7,368 bases of DNA from Oscillospiraceae bacterium (GCA_022508865.1 JAFLUK010000074.1:1-7368), one strand, 5' to 3'; shown: positions 1 to 6,438, counted from the stretch's first letter. The notes: generated from the sequence alone by a model not told the origin. Numbers and translations are program-made.

Positions 1-169
1 AATCACCCCTTATATGGAACTCTTTTTTGAACTCGTCAACAAGTGTGTCCCAAACCCGATTTCCTCTGAAGTTTTTATCTACGAGTACAACATAGGGCAA
101 TTCGTCCTTGATATGTTCTTTCTCAAATTTCTGAAAGTTTTCTAAGCGTTTAAGTTTTTCTGACATCAT
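1..169 (-). CDS. Unrecognised protein, N-terminal 56 codons only (runs off left edge)
   Basis: An open frame starts at an ATG at 169-167, with a second ATG at once after it, and stays open to the left edge. The visible protein begins MMSEKLKRLENFQKFEKEHI and continues for 56 residues. It is hydrophilic and charge-rich, with a short hydrophobic stretch (PYVVLVDKNF, residues 25-34) that looks like a beta strand of a soluble domain. There is no signal peptide or membrane segment. I do not recognise the family. The AT-rich sequence just upstream has no good Shine-Dalgarno sequence, so the start could be either ATG. A possible extended -10 promoter lies about 50 bases upstream. The gene lies beyond the proposed recombination scar at 332-450, so it may belong to an integrated element; this is inference. 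The regular codon pattern and clean frame support a real gene, but the truncation prevents any functional call. Confidence 0.55.
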   Translation of the reverse strand, partial: MMSEKLKRLENFQKFEKEHIKDELPYVVLVDKNFRGNRVWDTLVDEFKKEFHIRGD

Positions 170-218
170 ATTATTTACCGTTCATTTCTTAATACTCGAA
201 GCTTCCGCCCCGGCATTA

Positions 219-229
219 AAATCATAGCA
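219..229 (-). promoter_or_regulatory. Possible extended -10 promoter for the left-edge gene
   Basis: On the minus strand the sequence TGCTATGAT matches an extended -10 element (TGn followed by TATGAT, -10 hexamer at 226-221). No good -35 hexamer is seen at the usual distance. It sits about 50 bases upstream of the ATG at 169 and downstream of the minus-strand terminator at 276-312, which fits a separate transcription unit. The support is weak because short matches are common in AT-rich DNA. Confidence 0.3.
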
Positions 230-275
230 TAAAACCTACTACCAATAGTTTTTGCAGAGATTAACACTGGCGGAA

Positions 276-312
276 CAAAAAACCGGAGAGAAGGAACAAC
301 GTCCCTCTCTCC
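276..312 (-). terminator. Rho-independent terminator, minus strand
   Basis: Read on the minus strand, an 11-bp stem (GGAGAGAGGGA at 312-302 pairing with 295-285, one G-U pair) closes a 6-base loop and is followed by GG and then six T residues (282-277). On the plus strand there is no T run after the stem, so it should work only leftwards. It would end transcripts coming from the membrane-protein gene and the phosphatase stub before they reach the left-edge gene. Confidence 0.75.
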
Positions 313-359
313 AGGTCGTGAAATATCGAATCTGCCGTGGTGTAGTGGCATCGGGTTTG

Positions 360-377
360 TGTTGGTCTTTTGTTGGT
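360..377. repeat. Paired TGTTGGT direct repeats, one helical turn apart
   Basis: TGTTGGT is present at 360-366 and 371-377, start-to-start distance 11 bases, so both copies face the same side of the helix. Closely spaced short direct repeats beside a core site are typical of arm-type sites bound by tyrosine recombinases (integrases) of phages and integrative elements. No integrase gene is visible in the window, so the role is inferred from pattern and position only. Confidence 0.35.
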
Positions 378-400
378 ACAATCAAGGTGAAATCGTCAAG

Positions 401-423
401 AAATCCTTATATTTCAAGGGTTT
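401..423. repeat. Inverted repeat with 7-bp spacer, resembling a tyrosine-recombinase core site
   Basis: AAATCCTT (401-408) and AAGGGTTT (416-423) are inverted copies matching at 7 of 8 positions and separated by the 7-base ATATTTC. Two inverted 7-9 base arms around a 6-8 base overlap region is the usual layout of core sites cut by tyrosine recombinases. It lies 11 bases beyond the stop codon of the phosphatase stub and 23 bases from the TGTTGGT pair. It is too short and AT-rich to be a strong terminator and has no T tract on either strand. The att-site reading is inference. Confidence 0.4.
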
Positions 424-434
424 TCGCCACATCC

Positions 435-473
435 TTACTTCCTGCCGTGGCATACAAACATTATCCTTTTCAT
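435..473 (-). pseudogene. 5' stub of a low-molecular-weight protein tyrosine phosphatase gene
   Basis: On the minus strand a strong Shine-Dalgarno sequence (GGAGGA at 486-481) lies 7 bases before an ATG at 473. The reading frame is MKRIMFVCHGRK and then TAA at 437-435. Low-molecular-weight tyrosine phosphatases typically begin this way: a hydrophobic first beta strand runs straight into the phosphate-binding loop C-x-G-N-x-C-R-S. Here the frame agrees through Cys-His-Gly and then diverges, losing Asn, the second Cys, Arg and Ser, and the roughly 140 further residues are not found leftwards in any frame. The stub starts 31 bases after the stop codon of the 121-residue membrane-protein gene, so the two were probably one operon. 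Interruption by an integrated element or a deletion is likely. The alternative is a true 12-codon ORF, but the ribosome binding site and sequence match argue for a broken gene. Confidence 0.6.
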
Positions 474-494
474 TCGTTGCTCCTCCAAATAGAT

Positions 495-510
495 AAATAA
501 ATGTTTATTT
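495..510. repeat. Small AT-only palindrome at the end of the membrane-protein gene
   Basis: AAATAAA (495-501) and TTTATTT (504-510) form a perfect 7-bp inverted repeat with a 2-base centre, overlapping the stop codon of the minus-strand membrane-protein gene. The stem has no G or C and such a tight loop that a working terminator is unlikely. Read-through into the phosphatase stub 31 bases further on is expected. Confidence 0.35.
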
Positions 511-870
511 CTTAATAAGAATTATTTTGTTGTTTTTCTTTTCGATTTTGTATTTTCTCAAGCTGAATGCAAGGGGAACAGAGATTTTTTGACTTGCCTT
601 TATTGTAAAAATCAATGTAAGAGAAAAAATCACTACACATAAAGCTACTATACCAACAGCCATAAGGGCATAAATATATGTAATCAACCATATGGCAATT
701 GATATTGCAGCAACCGCCCCTGCAACACAGCAAAGTACAACACCCAAAAATATTATATTGCTGACAAGACCTGCTTTCAGCACCATATGATTTATATCAC
801 CGTAAATTTCAATTTCTTTTTCCTTATCTTTTATTACCTTTTTCAGGTTGTCAATGTTATTTACCTTCAT
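505..870 (-). CDS. Small hypothetical membrane protein with two helices
   Basis: A complete 121-residue protein. Residues 1-30 are hydrophilic and charged (MKVNNIDNLKKVIKDKEKEI), probably a short amphipathic or coiled helix. Two hydrophobic segments follow at about residues 31-58 and 60-91, rich in Ala, Val, Ile and Leu, with little between them, so they should form a membrane hairpin. The C-terminal 30 residues are strongly basic (RKYKIEKKNNKIILIKK), which by the positive-inside rule suggests a cytoplasmic tail. There is no cleavable signal peptide and I do not recognise a named family. The start is supported by AGGTG at 880-876, five bases before the ATG. The gene diverges from the large secreted-protein gene at 1055, leaving 184 bases for two promoters. 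It is followed after 31 bases by the phosphatase stub and probably shared a transcript with it. Confidence 0.7.
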   Translation of the reverse strand: MKVNNIDNLKKVIKDKEKEIEIYGDINHMVLKAGLVSNIIFLGVVLCCVAGAVAAISIAIWLITYIYALMAVGIVALCVVIFSLTLIFTIKASQKISVPLAFSLRKYKIEKKNNKIILIKK

Positions 871-965
871 AAAATCACCTATGACATTTTAACATAAAAG
901 CTCTGCTTTGCACAGCCCCATATTATTTGTCTATATGTACAAAATATTTATTCTTTTTAAAGCGA

Positions 966-981
966 TTGTTAACAAATTGTT
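966..981. promoter_or_regulatory. Overlapping TTGTT/AACAA dyads upstream of the CotH-family gene
   Basis: TTGTTAACAA (966-975) is a perfect 10-bp palindrome. Its right half also pairs with a second TTGTT at 977-981, giving the odd-centred dyad AACAA-A-TTGTT. The repeated half-sites end 12 bases before the -35 hexamer at 994, a position suited to an activator or repressor. No known operator is matched, and AT-rich palindromes can arise by chance. Confidence 0.25.
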
Positions 982-993
982 TAAAAACTTCTA

Positions 994-1022
994 TTGTATC
1001 TGTTATTGTAAAGTAGTATAAT
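994..1022 (+). promoter_or_regulatory. Sigma-A-type promoter of the CotH-family gene
   Basis: TTGTAT (994-999) and a consensus TATAAT (1017-1022) are separated by exactly 17 bases. Transcription would begin near 1029, giving a leader of about 26 bases that contains the GGGAGG ribosome binding site at 1042-1047. Confidence 0.65.
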
Positions 1023-1054
1023 TAATTTGGAAATATATATTGGGAGGATTTTAT

Positions 1055-3847
1055 ATGTGTAAAAGGACACTTTCGGTAATACTTACCGTTATAATGATTT
1101 TGTCTTCGGCATTTGCTGTTTGCTACACAGCTGTTGCAGAAACAGACAACAGGGCATTAAAACCTGTGGGTAACGAAAACTCGGGATTCCAAGCAGGTGA
1201 TACTGTATATTTTGATTGCTCTGCTTGCGGCGAAAACTGGACAAGCGCAAATGCAATTGAGTATGTAAATCTTACAGAGTATACCCGTGCAGACAATGGC
1301 GGCAGTGTTATTATCGCAGAACGTGACACTGCAAGATATAACCCTATTAATGTTACTGAAGATTTGGGCAACTACTGCTTCAGCTACACCTTCACAGAAG
1401 AAACAGCAGGGGCAAACTGTCTCCGCTTCTGGCGAGGCAGTGAAGAAAAAATGTGGAACAATTCCCCTGTTCTTACATATGAGAACTTTGCAAACGGCAA
1501 CAACTGTATTTACGCAACTGACCTTGAGGGCAACGGCAGCATTGGAGTATACGGCGCAGAGCCTGCACCGCCTGTAGATGAACTGAAGTTTGACTATGCA
1601 AAGAAAAATCGGCTTTATGCTCACGGTATCCTTGGTAATGATGAGGATACATCAGCTTGGCAGGCAATGCAGAATGTTGGCGGCACTTACTATTTCTTCC
1701 TGCCTTCATCAGCAGATAAAAATAGTGTTGAGATTTATAACACCTTTAGTACAGATGTAAAAATAGACAGTGTAGTTATTCCTGCATACGGTACAACAAT
1801 AGTGGCTTACGACAACAGCAAGGTTTATACCTGTACTGCAAGCACAGGGTCATTTAAACTTAAGGTTATGAACAGCGGTGCAGAGTGCGCAGTGTATGTA
1901 AACAACGGCGACAGCTTTGACGGTATGGATATGCTTACATATTTAAGCCAGAACAAGGAGCTTTCTGCCTCTGCAACAGGTGCGGTTATAGACAGCAAAG
2001 GCAATTACCAAAGCACTCCTATCAAGAAGATAAAGGGAAGAGGCAATACCTCTTGGAGTAAGGCAAAGAAGTCCTTTAACATTACATACAACAGCGCAGT
2101 TGCCATTGACGGTATGAACACCACCAAGAAGTACAGTATCTGCGCTAACTATCAGGACGATACATTGTCAAGAAACAGGATTTTATACGATTTAGCCGAT
2201 GAGGTTGGTATTCCTTACAGCCCAAACAGCAGATATGCAGATTTTTATATGAACGGTCTTTATATGGGCTCATATCAGATGTGCCAAAAGATAGAGGTTG
2301 GTAAAAACCAGCTTATCAGCGACATCAGCGGTGAAGAATATAAGGCAAAAGACGGCTCTTTTGTACAGGATTTCCCATTTGTTCTCAAGGTTGACAGCGG
2401 CATAGATCTGGGCGACTTTACATTCACTGCAGCAAACAACAACATTATTATGGTTGCTCCCGAGCTTGAAGAAAAGGACAACTACTATAATGAGGTTAAG
2501 ACATACGTTACTGATAAATTTACAGAAATGTTCAATGCGGTTAAGAACAATTCTTCTAACCTTGCAGACCTTATAGATATGGACTCCTGCGCAAAAATGG
2601 TGCTCCTTAATGAATTTTGCAAAAACTGGGATGTTGGCGTAAGCTCATTCTACTTTGCATATAAGCAGGACGAAAACGGAAATTACAAATTCTATGCTTG
2701 TCCTCCTTGGGATTATGATAACTCACTGGGCAACGCAAAAGGCGTATCCTATGACCTTAACAATATGGGTGTTAAAGACTATGAAGAGCCCACAGGTTTG
2801 TTCACAACATATAAGGGTGGAAGAAAGTCTACAAACAATATTGCTTCTCTTATGTACAGAAACACAATGCTCTATAAGAGAATTGCACAGGTTTGGTACG
2901 AAAGCTTTGTTCCTGCAATTGAAAATAAATTTAAGCAAACCGGTGTGAACACAGGCAAGTTCTATTCCGCAGATGTTTACTACGATTTAGTTAAAGATTC
3001 TGCAAATATGAACTATACATGCGGTTGGGAGCTTAATCCTGAACCATCATGGCTTTGCGACCACAGCGCTCTTAAGACCTGTACCTTTGATTACGCCACA
3101 AAAACATTTACCCAAAATACAACAGAAACAACCTACAATGCAAATACATTCAAGGGTGTGTGGGATTACTGCTATGATTGGGCAACAAGCAGAGCGGCAT
3201 ATCTTTCCGATTTGTTTGTTGAGTGCTATATTGACCCCGACCCAACAAGACCGTCAGAGTCTGAAACAACTGCAACTTCACCCCAGCCAACAACAGAGTC
3301 TACACCTGAGCAAACAACACAGTCTGCACCTGAGTCTACAACACAATCCACAACACAATCAACGACACAGGGAACAACAGAGGAAACAAAACCTGCTCCA
3401 AAGACAACTGTTAAACTTGCAAAAACAAAGCAAGTTATCTATGTAAAGGGCAAAGCAACAATTAAGGCAACTGTTAAAAACGGCAAAGGTAAAACAACCT
3501 ATAAATCCTCCAATATAAAGGTGGCAAAGGTTAACTCCAAGGGTGTTGTAACAGGTGTTAAGGCAGGCAAAGCTAAAATCACCGTAACAAATAACGGAGT
3601 AAAGAAAATATTAAACGTAACAGTTAAAAAGCCTGTTGTTAAACCTTTGAGAAAAACTATCAAAAAGGGTAAATCCTTTAAAATCAGAATTACAGGTAAG
3701 GCAGGAAAAACTGTATTTACATCAAGTAACAAAAAGGTTGCCACAGTAAATAACAAGGGTAAGGTTGTAGCAAAGAAAAAGGGTAATGCTATAATCAAAA
3801 TCAAAACAAACGGACTTAAATTCAAATGTGTGGTTAATGTTAAATAA
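1055..3847 (+). CDS. Secreted CotH-family (kinase-like) protein with C-terminal Big2 domains
   Basis: A complete 930-residue protein. The ATG at 1055 is chosen because GGGAGG lies 8 bases ahead; a TTG at 1040 overlaps that site. Residues 1-28 are a signal peptide (MCKRTLSVILTVIMIL..., cleavage after AVA). Residues about 45-165 (GDTVYFD, then FWRG) look like a beta-sandwich module, perhaps carbohydrate-binding; about 205-285 is another beta-rich stretch. The CotH domain covers about 300-725, with KGRGNTSW (327-334), ANYQDDTLSRNRI (364-376), YMNGLYMGSYQ (398-408) and PPWDYDNSLGN (550-560), the last being the acidic motif expected to bind metal. A Thr/Ser/Gln/Pro linker (about 727-784) leads to two Big2-like Ig repeats (785-858, 861-930). 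CotH of Bacillus spores is an atypical protein kinase; exported clostridial relatives are mostly uncharacterised, and their substrate is unknown. No LPxTG motif, dockerin or membrane anchor is seen. The family is clear, the activity is inferred. Confidence 0.9.
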   Translation: MCKRTLSVILTVIMILSSAFAVCYTAVAETDNRALKPVGNENSGFQAGDTVYFDCSACGENWTSANAIEYVNLTEYTRADNGGSVIIAERDTARYNPINVTEDLGNYCFSYTFTEETAGANCLRFWRGSEEKMWNNSPVLTYENFANGNNCIYATDLEGNGSIGVYGAEPAPPVDELKFDYAKKNRLYAHGILGNDEDTSAWQAMQNVGGTYYFFLPSSADKNSVEIYNTFSTDVKIDSVVIPAYGTTIVAYDNSKVYTCTASTGSFKLKVMNSGAECAVYVNNGDSFDGMDMLTYLSQNKELSASATGAVIDSKGNYQSTPIKKIKGRGNTSWSKAKKSFNITYNSAVAIDGMNTTKKYSICANYQDDTLSRNRILYDLADEVGIPYSPNSRYADFYMNGLYMGSYQMCQKIEVGKNQLISDISGEEYKAKDGSFVQDFPFVLKVDSGIDLGDFTFTAANNNIIMVAPELEEKDNYYNEVKTYVTDKFTEMFNAVKNNSSNLADLIDMDSCAKMVLLNEFCKNWDVGVSSFYFAYKQDENGNYKFYACPPWDYDNSLGNAKGVSYDLNNMGVKDYEEPTGLFTTYKGGRKSTNNIASLMYRNTMLYKRIAQVWYESFVPAIENKFKQTGVNTGKFYSADVYYDLVKDSANMNYTCGWELNPEPSWLCDHSALKTCTFDYATKTFTQNTTETTYNANTFKGVWDYCYDWATSRAAYLSDLFVECYIDPDPTRPSESETTATSPQPTTESTPEQTTQSAPESTTQSTTQSTTQGTTEETKPAPKTTVKLAKTKQVIYVKGKATIKATVKNGKGKTTYKSSNIKVAKVNSKGVVTGVKAGKAKITVTNNGVKKILNVTVKKPVVKPLRKTIKKGKSFKIRITGKAGKTVFTSSNKKVATVNNKGKVVAKKKGNAIIKIKTNGLKFKCVVNVK
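3233..3406 (+). repeat. Thr/Gln/Ser low-complexity linker in the CotH-family gene
   Basis: Codons 727-784 are dominated by ACA, CAA, TCA and CCT codons. They include tandem STTQ units near residues 762-772 (STTQSTTQSTTQ), encoded by near-identical 12-base copies around 3338-3373. Such linkers separate catalytic and binding modules in secreted clostridial enzymes and may carry O-glycans. The tandem copies could vary in number between strains by slippage; that is inference. Confidence 0.75.
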
Positions 3848-3869
3848 AACCTAATAGATTACAAAATTC

Positions 3870-3909
3870 CACGGGGCTGCCGCAAATGCGGTAGCCTCTG
3901 TGTTCTTTT
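3870..3909 (+). terminator. Rho-independent terminator after the CotH-family gene
   Basis: A 14-bp GC-rich stem (3870-3883 with 3888-3902, one bulged T and two G-U pairs) closes the tetraloop AAAT and is followed by TTCTTTT. It starts 22 bases after the stop codon and separates this gene from the his operon promoter at 3967. Confidence 0.85.
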
Positions 3910-3966
3910 GTGAATCCCTCTTTTTGTACATTCCCATATTTATTGAAAAGTCCCCATACAACAAAG

Positions 3967-3995
3967 TTGACTAACTGCCTGTTTTCCTTTATAAT
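3967..3995 (+). promoter_or_regulatory. Promoter of the hisC-hisD-hisB operon
   Basis: TTGACT (3967-3972) and TATAAT (3990-3995) are separated by 17 bases, 11 of 12 matches to the sigma-A consensus. Transcription would start near 4002, leaving a leader of only about 38 bases. That leaves no room for a T-box or an attenuator, so any histidine control would have to act at the promoter itself. Confidence 0.8.
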
Positions 3996-4039
3996 GTAAT
4001 TTGAAGTTTTATTATATATTGTATATTACGAGGAAAATA

Positions 4040-5098
4040 ATGGTATCTAAAGATAATTTCAGACAGGTTGTTCCCTATGTACCGGGTGAACAGCCAAAGG
4101 AAAACGACGTAATCAAGCTGAATACAAACGAAAATCCTTATCCCCCTTCACAGGGAGTTATGGAGACCTTGTCCCATATTGACAATGCTTCCTTCAGAAA
4201 ATATCCCGACCCCGATGTTTCTGACTTGGTGTCTGAAATTGCAGATTATCACAATGTGAATAAGGAAAAGGTCTTTGTGGGCGTTGGGTCAGACGATGTG
4301 CTGGCTATGTGCTTTCTTACGTTTTTTAACAGTGGACGGCAGGTGCTTTTCCCTGATATTACATATGCTTTTTACAAGGTTTGGGCAGATTTGTTCAAGA
4401 TAAATTACAGAGAAGTCCCCCTTGATGAAGATTTTAATATTGTGCCAAGTGATTATTTGGCAGAAAACGGCGGTATAGTTTTTCCAAATCCAAATGCTCC
4501 CACAGGGCTTGTTATGCCTCTTGACAGAGTGGAGGAGATTATCAGCAACAATCCCAATAATGTGGTAATTGTTGATGAGGCGTATATTGATTTTGGCGGA
4601 GAAAGCGCTTTGTCCCTTGTTGACAGGTACAGTAACCTGATTGTTACAAGAACATTCTCAAAATCCCGCTCAATGGCAGGTATGAGAATCGGCTACTGTA
4701 TGGGCAACGAAAAACTTATCAGCGTTCTTAATTCTGTAAAGTTCAGCTACAATTCCTACACTATGTCTGAAGTTGCAATCAAAACAGGTGTTGCCTCTGT
4801 TAAGGATGACAGCTACTTCCAAAGAATAGTAGGAAAAATAACAGAAACAAGGGAAAAAACAAAAGAAGCTCTGACTGATTTGGGATTTACTTTTCCCGAT
4901 AGCAGTGCAAACTTTATCTTTGCAAAGCATAACAGAATTGACGCAGAGCAATTGTTTAATGCTCTGAAAGAAAATAAAATTTTTGTCAGACATTTTGATT
5001 TACCAAGAATTAAAGACTATTTAAGAATTACAATAGGTACAGAAAATGAGATGAAAGCCCTTTTGGATTTTCTGAAAAAATATATTGAGAATAATTGA
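4040..5098 (+). CDS. hisC: Histidinol-phosphate aminotransferase
   Basis: HisC transfers an amino group from glutamate to imidazole acetol phosphate, giving histidinol phosphate; it is a cytoplasmic PLP enzyme of aminotransferase fold type I. The 352-residue length is normal. Family marks are NENPYPPS (30-37), KYPD (55-58), GSDDVL (83-88) for the PLP phosphate region, NPNAPTG (150-156), DEAYIDF (179-185) with the Asp that contacts the pyridine nitrogen, TFSKSRSMAGMRIGY with the PLP-binding Lys208 and Arg216, and the substrate-carboxylate Arg in LRITIG (Arg329). The ATG at 4040 is chosen because GAGGA lies five bases ahead. The in-frame TTG at 4001 falls at the predicted transcription start and adds a non-conserved stretch. 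The gene is first in the operon, 16 bases before hisD. Close relatives can act on aromatic substrates, but the his neighbours settle the role. Confidence 0.95.
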   Translation: MVSKDNFRQVVPYVPGEQPKENDVIKLNTNENPYPPSQGVMETLSHIDNASFRKYPDPDVSDLVSEIADYHNVNKEKVFVGVGSDDVLAMCFLTFFNSGRQVLFPDITYAFYKVWADLFKINYREVPLDEDFNIVPSDYLAENGGIVFPNPNAPTGLVMPLDRVEEIISNNPNNVVIVDEAYIDFGGESALSLVDRYSNLIVTRTFSKSRSMAGMRIGYCMGNEKLISVLNSVKFSYNSYTMSEVAIKTGVASVKDDSYFQRIVGKITETREKTKEALTDLGFTFPDSSANFIFAKHNRIDAEQLFNALKENKIFVRHFDLPRIKDYLRITIGTENEMKALLDFLKKYIENN

Positions 5099-5114
5099 TT
5101 TTAAGAGGTAAGCA

Positions 5115-6410
5115 ATGAGAATAGTAAATTTAACCAAGGACTCCCAAAAGAATATCCTTGAGGGTATGTTAAAGAGAAGTCCCAACAACTATGGAAGTTA
5201 TGAGGCAGTTGTGGGGGAAATCCTTAAGAATGTAAAGGAAAACGGAGATAAGGCGCTTTTTGACTACACAAAAAGGTTTGATAAATTCGATTTGAATAGT
5301 GAAAACATCAGGGTAACGCAGGAAGAAATTGACTCTGCCTACAGCAAGGTAAGTGATGAACTGCTGAAAGTTATCAGAAAATCTCTTGTTAATATTGAGG
5401 AGTATCACCAAAGACAAAAGCAGAACAGCTGGTTCAATTCCACAGAGGACGGCACTATTCTGGGACAAAAGGTAACTCCCCTTGAAAGAGTAGGTGTTTA
5501 CGTTCCCGGGGGCAAGGCTGTTTATCCTTCCTCTGTTCTGATGAACATTATGCCTGCAAAGGTTGCCGGTGTGCCCCGTATTATTATGACAACCCCCTGC
5601 AACAGTGAGGGAGAGGTTAACCCGTCAGTGCTTGTTGCCGCAAAGGAAGCAGGAGTTTCAGAAGTGTACAAGGTTGGCGGCGCACAGGCTATCGGCGCCC
5701 TTGCCTATGGAACAGAGAGCATAAAAAAGGTAGACAAGATTGTTGGCCCCGGTAACATCTATGTAGCGCTGGCTAAAAAGGCCGTTTACGGTCATGTTAA
5801 TATTGATTCCATTGCAGGACCTTCCGAAATACTTATTATTGCAGACGAAACTGCAAATCCAAAATTTGTGGCTGCTGATTTGCTCAGTCAGGCTGAACAC
5901 GATGAGCTTGCTTCTGCAATTCTTATCACTACAAGCCGTGACTTTGCAGAGAAAGTATCTGCCCGGGTGGACAAGTTTGTTTCTGTACTCTCAAGAAAAG
6001 AGATTATGACAAAATCTCTTGACAATTTTGGCTACATTCTTGTGGCAGACACAATGGAAGACGCTATTGAAACAGCTAACGAAATTGCCTCTGAACATTT
6101 GGAAATTCAGACAGCAGACCCATTCCTTGTTATGACGAAAATAAAGAACGCAGGTGCAATCTTCCTTGGCAGCTACAGCTGTGAATCCCTGGGCGACTAC
6201 TTTGCAGGTCCCAATCACGTGCTTCCTACAAACGGCACGGCAAAGTTTTTCTCGCCACTCTCTGTAGATGATTTTGTCAAGAAGTCCAGCATTATTTACT
6301 ATTCCAAAGATGCTCTTAAAGGTGTTTATAAGGACGTTGCAATGTTTGCCCGTTGCGAGAGTCTTACTGCCCACGAAAATGCTGCACTTGTAAGATTTGA
6401 AGAAGAATAA
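5115..6410 (+). CDS. hisD: Histidinol dehydrogenase
   Basis: HisD is a zinc- and NAD-dependent cytoplasmic enzyme that oxidises histidinol to histidinal and then to histidine, the last step of the pathway. The protein has 431 residues, the usual length. All four residues corresponding to the zinc ligands of the E. coli enzyme are present: Gln259 and His262 in SQAEHDE, Asp361 in GDYFAGPNHVLPT, and His420 in AHENA. The catalytic Glu327-His328 pair is in IASEHLE. Other family blocks are YVPGGKAVYPSS (129-140), KVGGAQAIGALAYGT (186-200), GPGNIYVA (211-218) and DSIAGPSEI (231-239). The ATG at 5115 follows GAGG after six bases. The gene lies 16 bases after hisC and 28 bases before hisB, so the three should share one transcript. 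No truncation or missing residue was seen. Confidence 0.97.
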   Translation: MRIVNLTKDSQKNILEGMLKRSPNNYGSYEAVVGEILKNVKENGDKALFDYTKRFDKFDLNSENIRVTQEEIDSAYSKVSDELLKVIRKSLVNIEEYHQRQKQNSWFNSTEDGTILGQKVTPLERVGVYVPGGKAVYPSSVLMNIMPAKVAGVPRIIMTTPCNSEGEVNPSVLVAAKEAGVSEVYKVGGAQAIGALAYGTESIKKVDKIVGPGNIYVALAKKAVYGHVNIDSIAGPSEILIIADETANPKFVAADLLSQAEHDELASAILITTSRDFAEKVSARVDKFVSVLSRKEIMTKSLDNFGYILVADTMEDAIETANEIASEHLEIQTADPFLVMTKIKNAGAIFLGSYSCESLGDYFAGPNHVLPTNGTAKFFSPLSVDDFVKKSSIIYYSKDALKGVYKDVAMFARCESLTAHENAALVRFEEE

Positions 6411-6438
6411 TAAACCAATTTTATACGAGGTGAAATAT

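Larger units (their letters stand above)
332..450. repeat. Nine-base direct repeat CTGCCGTGG flanking the segment after the phosphatase stub
   Basis: CTGCCGTGG occurs at 332-340 and again at 442-450, with 101 bases between. The shorter GTGGCAT is also repeated, at 346-352 and 447-453. The right copy falls exactly at the Cys-His-Gly codons where the phosphatase-like frame departs from its family, so the repeat may mark a recombination junction. A nine-base repeat is short and could be coincidence; the link to integration is inference. Confidence 0.4.

Noticed and set aside
331..380. tRNA-like D-arm sequence (GGTGTAGTGGCA) on the plus strand
   Set aside because: No acceptor stem, anticodon arm or T arm of the right spacing could be folded around it.
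175..381. 68-codon minus-strand frame between the stub and the left-edge gene
   Set aside because: It runs through the terminator hairpin, has no Shine-Dalgarno sequence and looks like non-coding translation (many Arg and Pro residues without pattern).
252..500. 82-codon plus-strand frame across the left intergenic region
   Set aside because: It starts inside AT-rich sequence with no ribosome binding site, overlaps the minus-strand terminator and the phosphatase stub, and its translation has no recognisable pattern.
886..914. TGTTAAAAT extended -10 as promoter of the 121-residue membrane protein
   Set aside because: It would start transcription almost inside the ribosome binding site at 880-876, and the -35 match is only three of six; no better site could be chosen with confidence.
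1040..1054. Upstream TTG start of the CotH-family gene
   Set aside because: The TTG overlaps the GGGAGG ribosome binding site that serves the ATG at 1055.
4001..4039. Upstream TTG start of hisC
   Set aside because: It coincides with the predicted transcription start and has no ribosome binding site; the ATG at 4040 has GAGGA five bases ahead.
6397..6438. Upstream TTG start of hisB overlapping hisD
   Set aside because: GAGGTG sits right before the ATG at 6439, and the added residues do not fit the usual HisB N-terminus.
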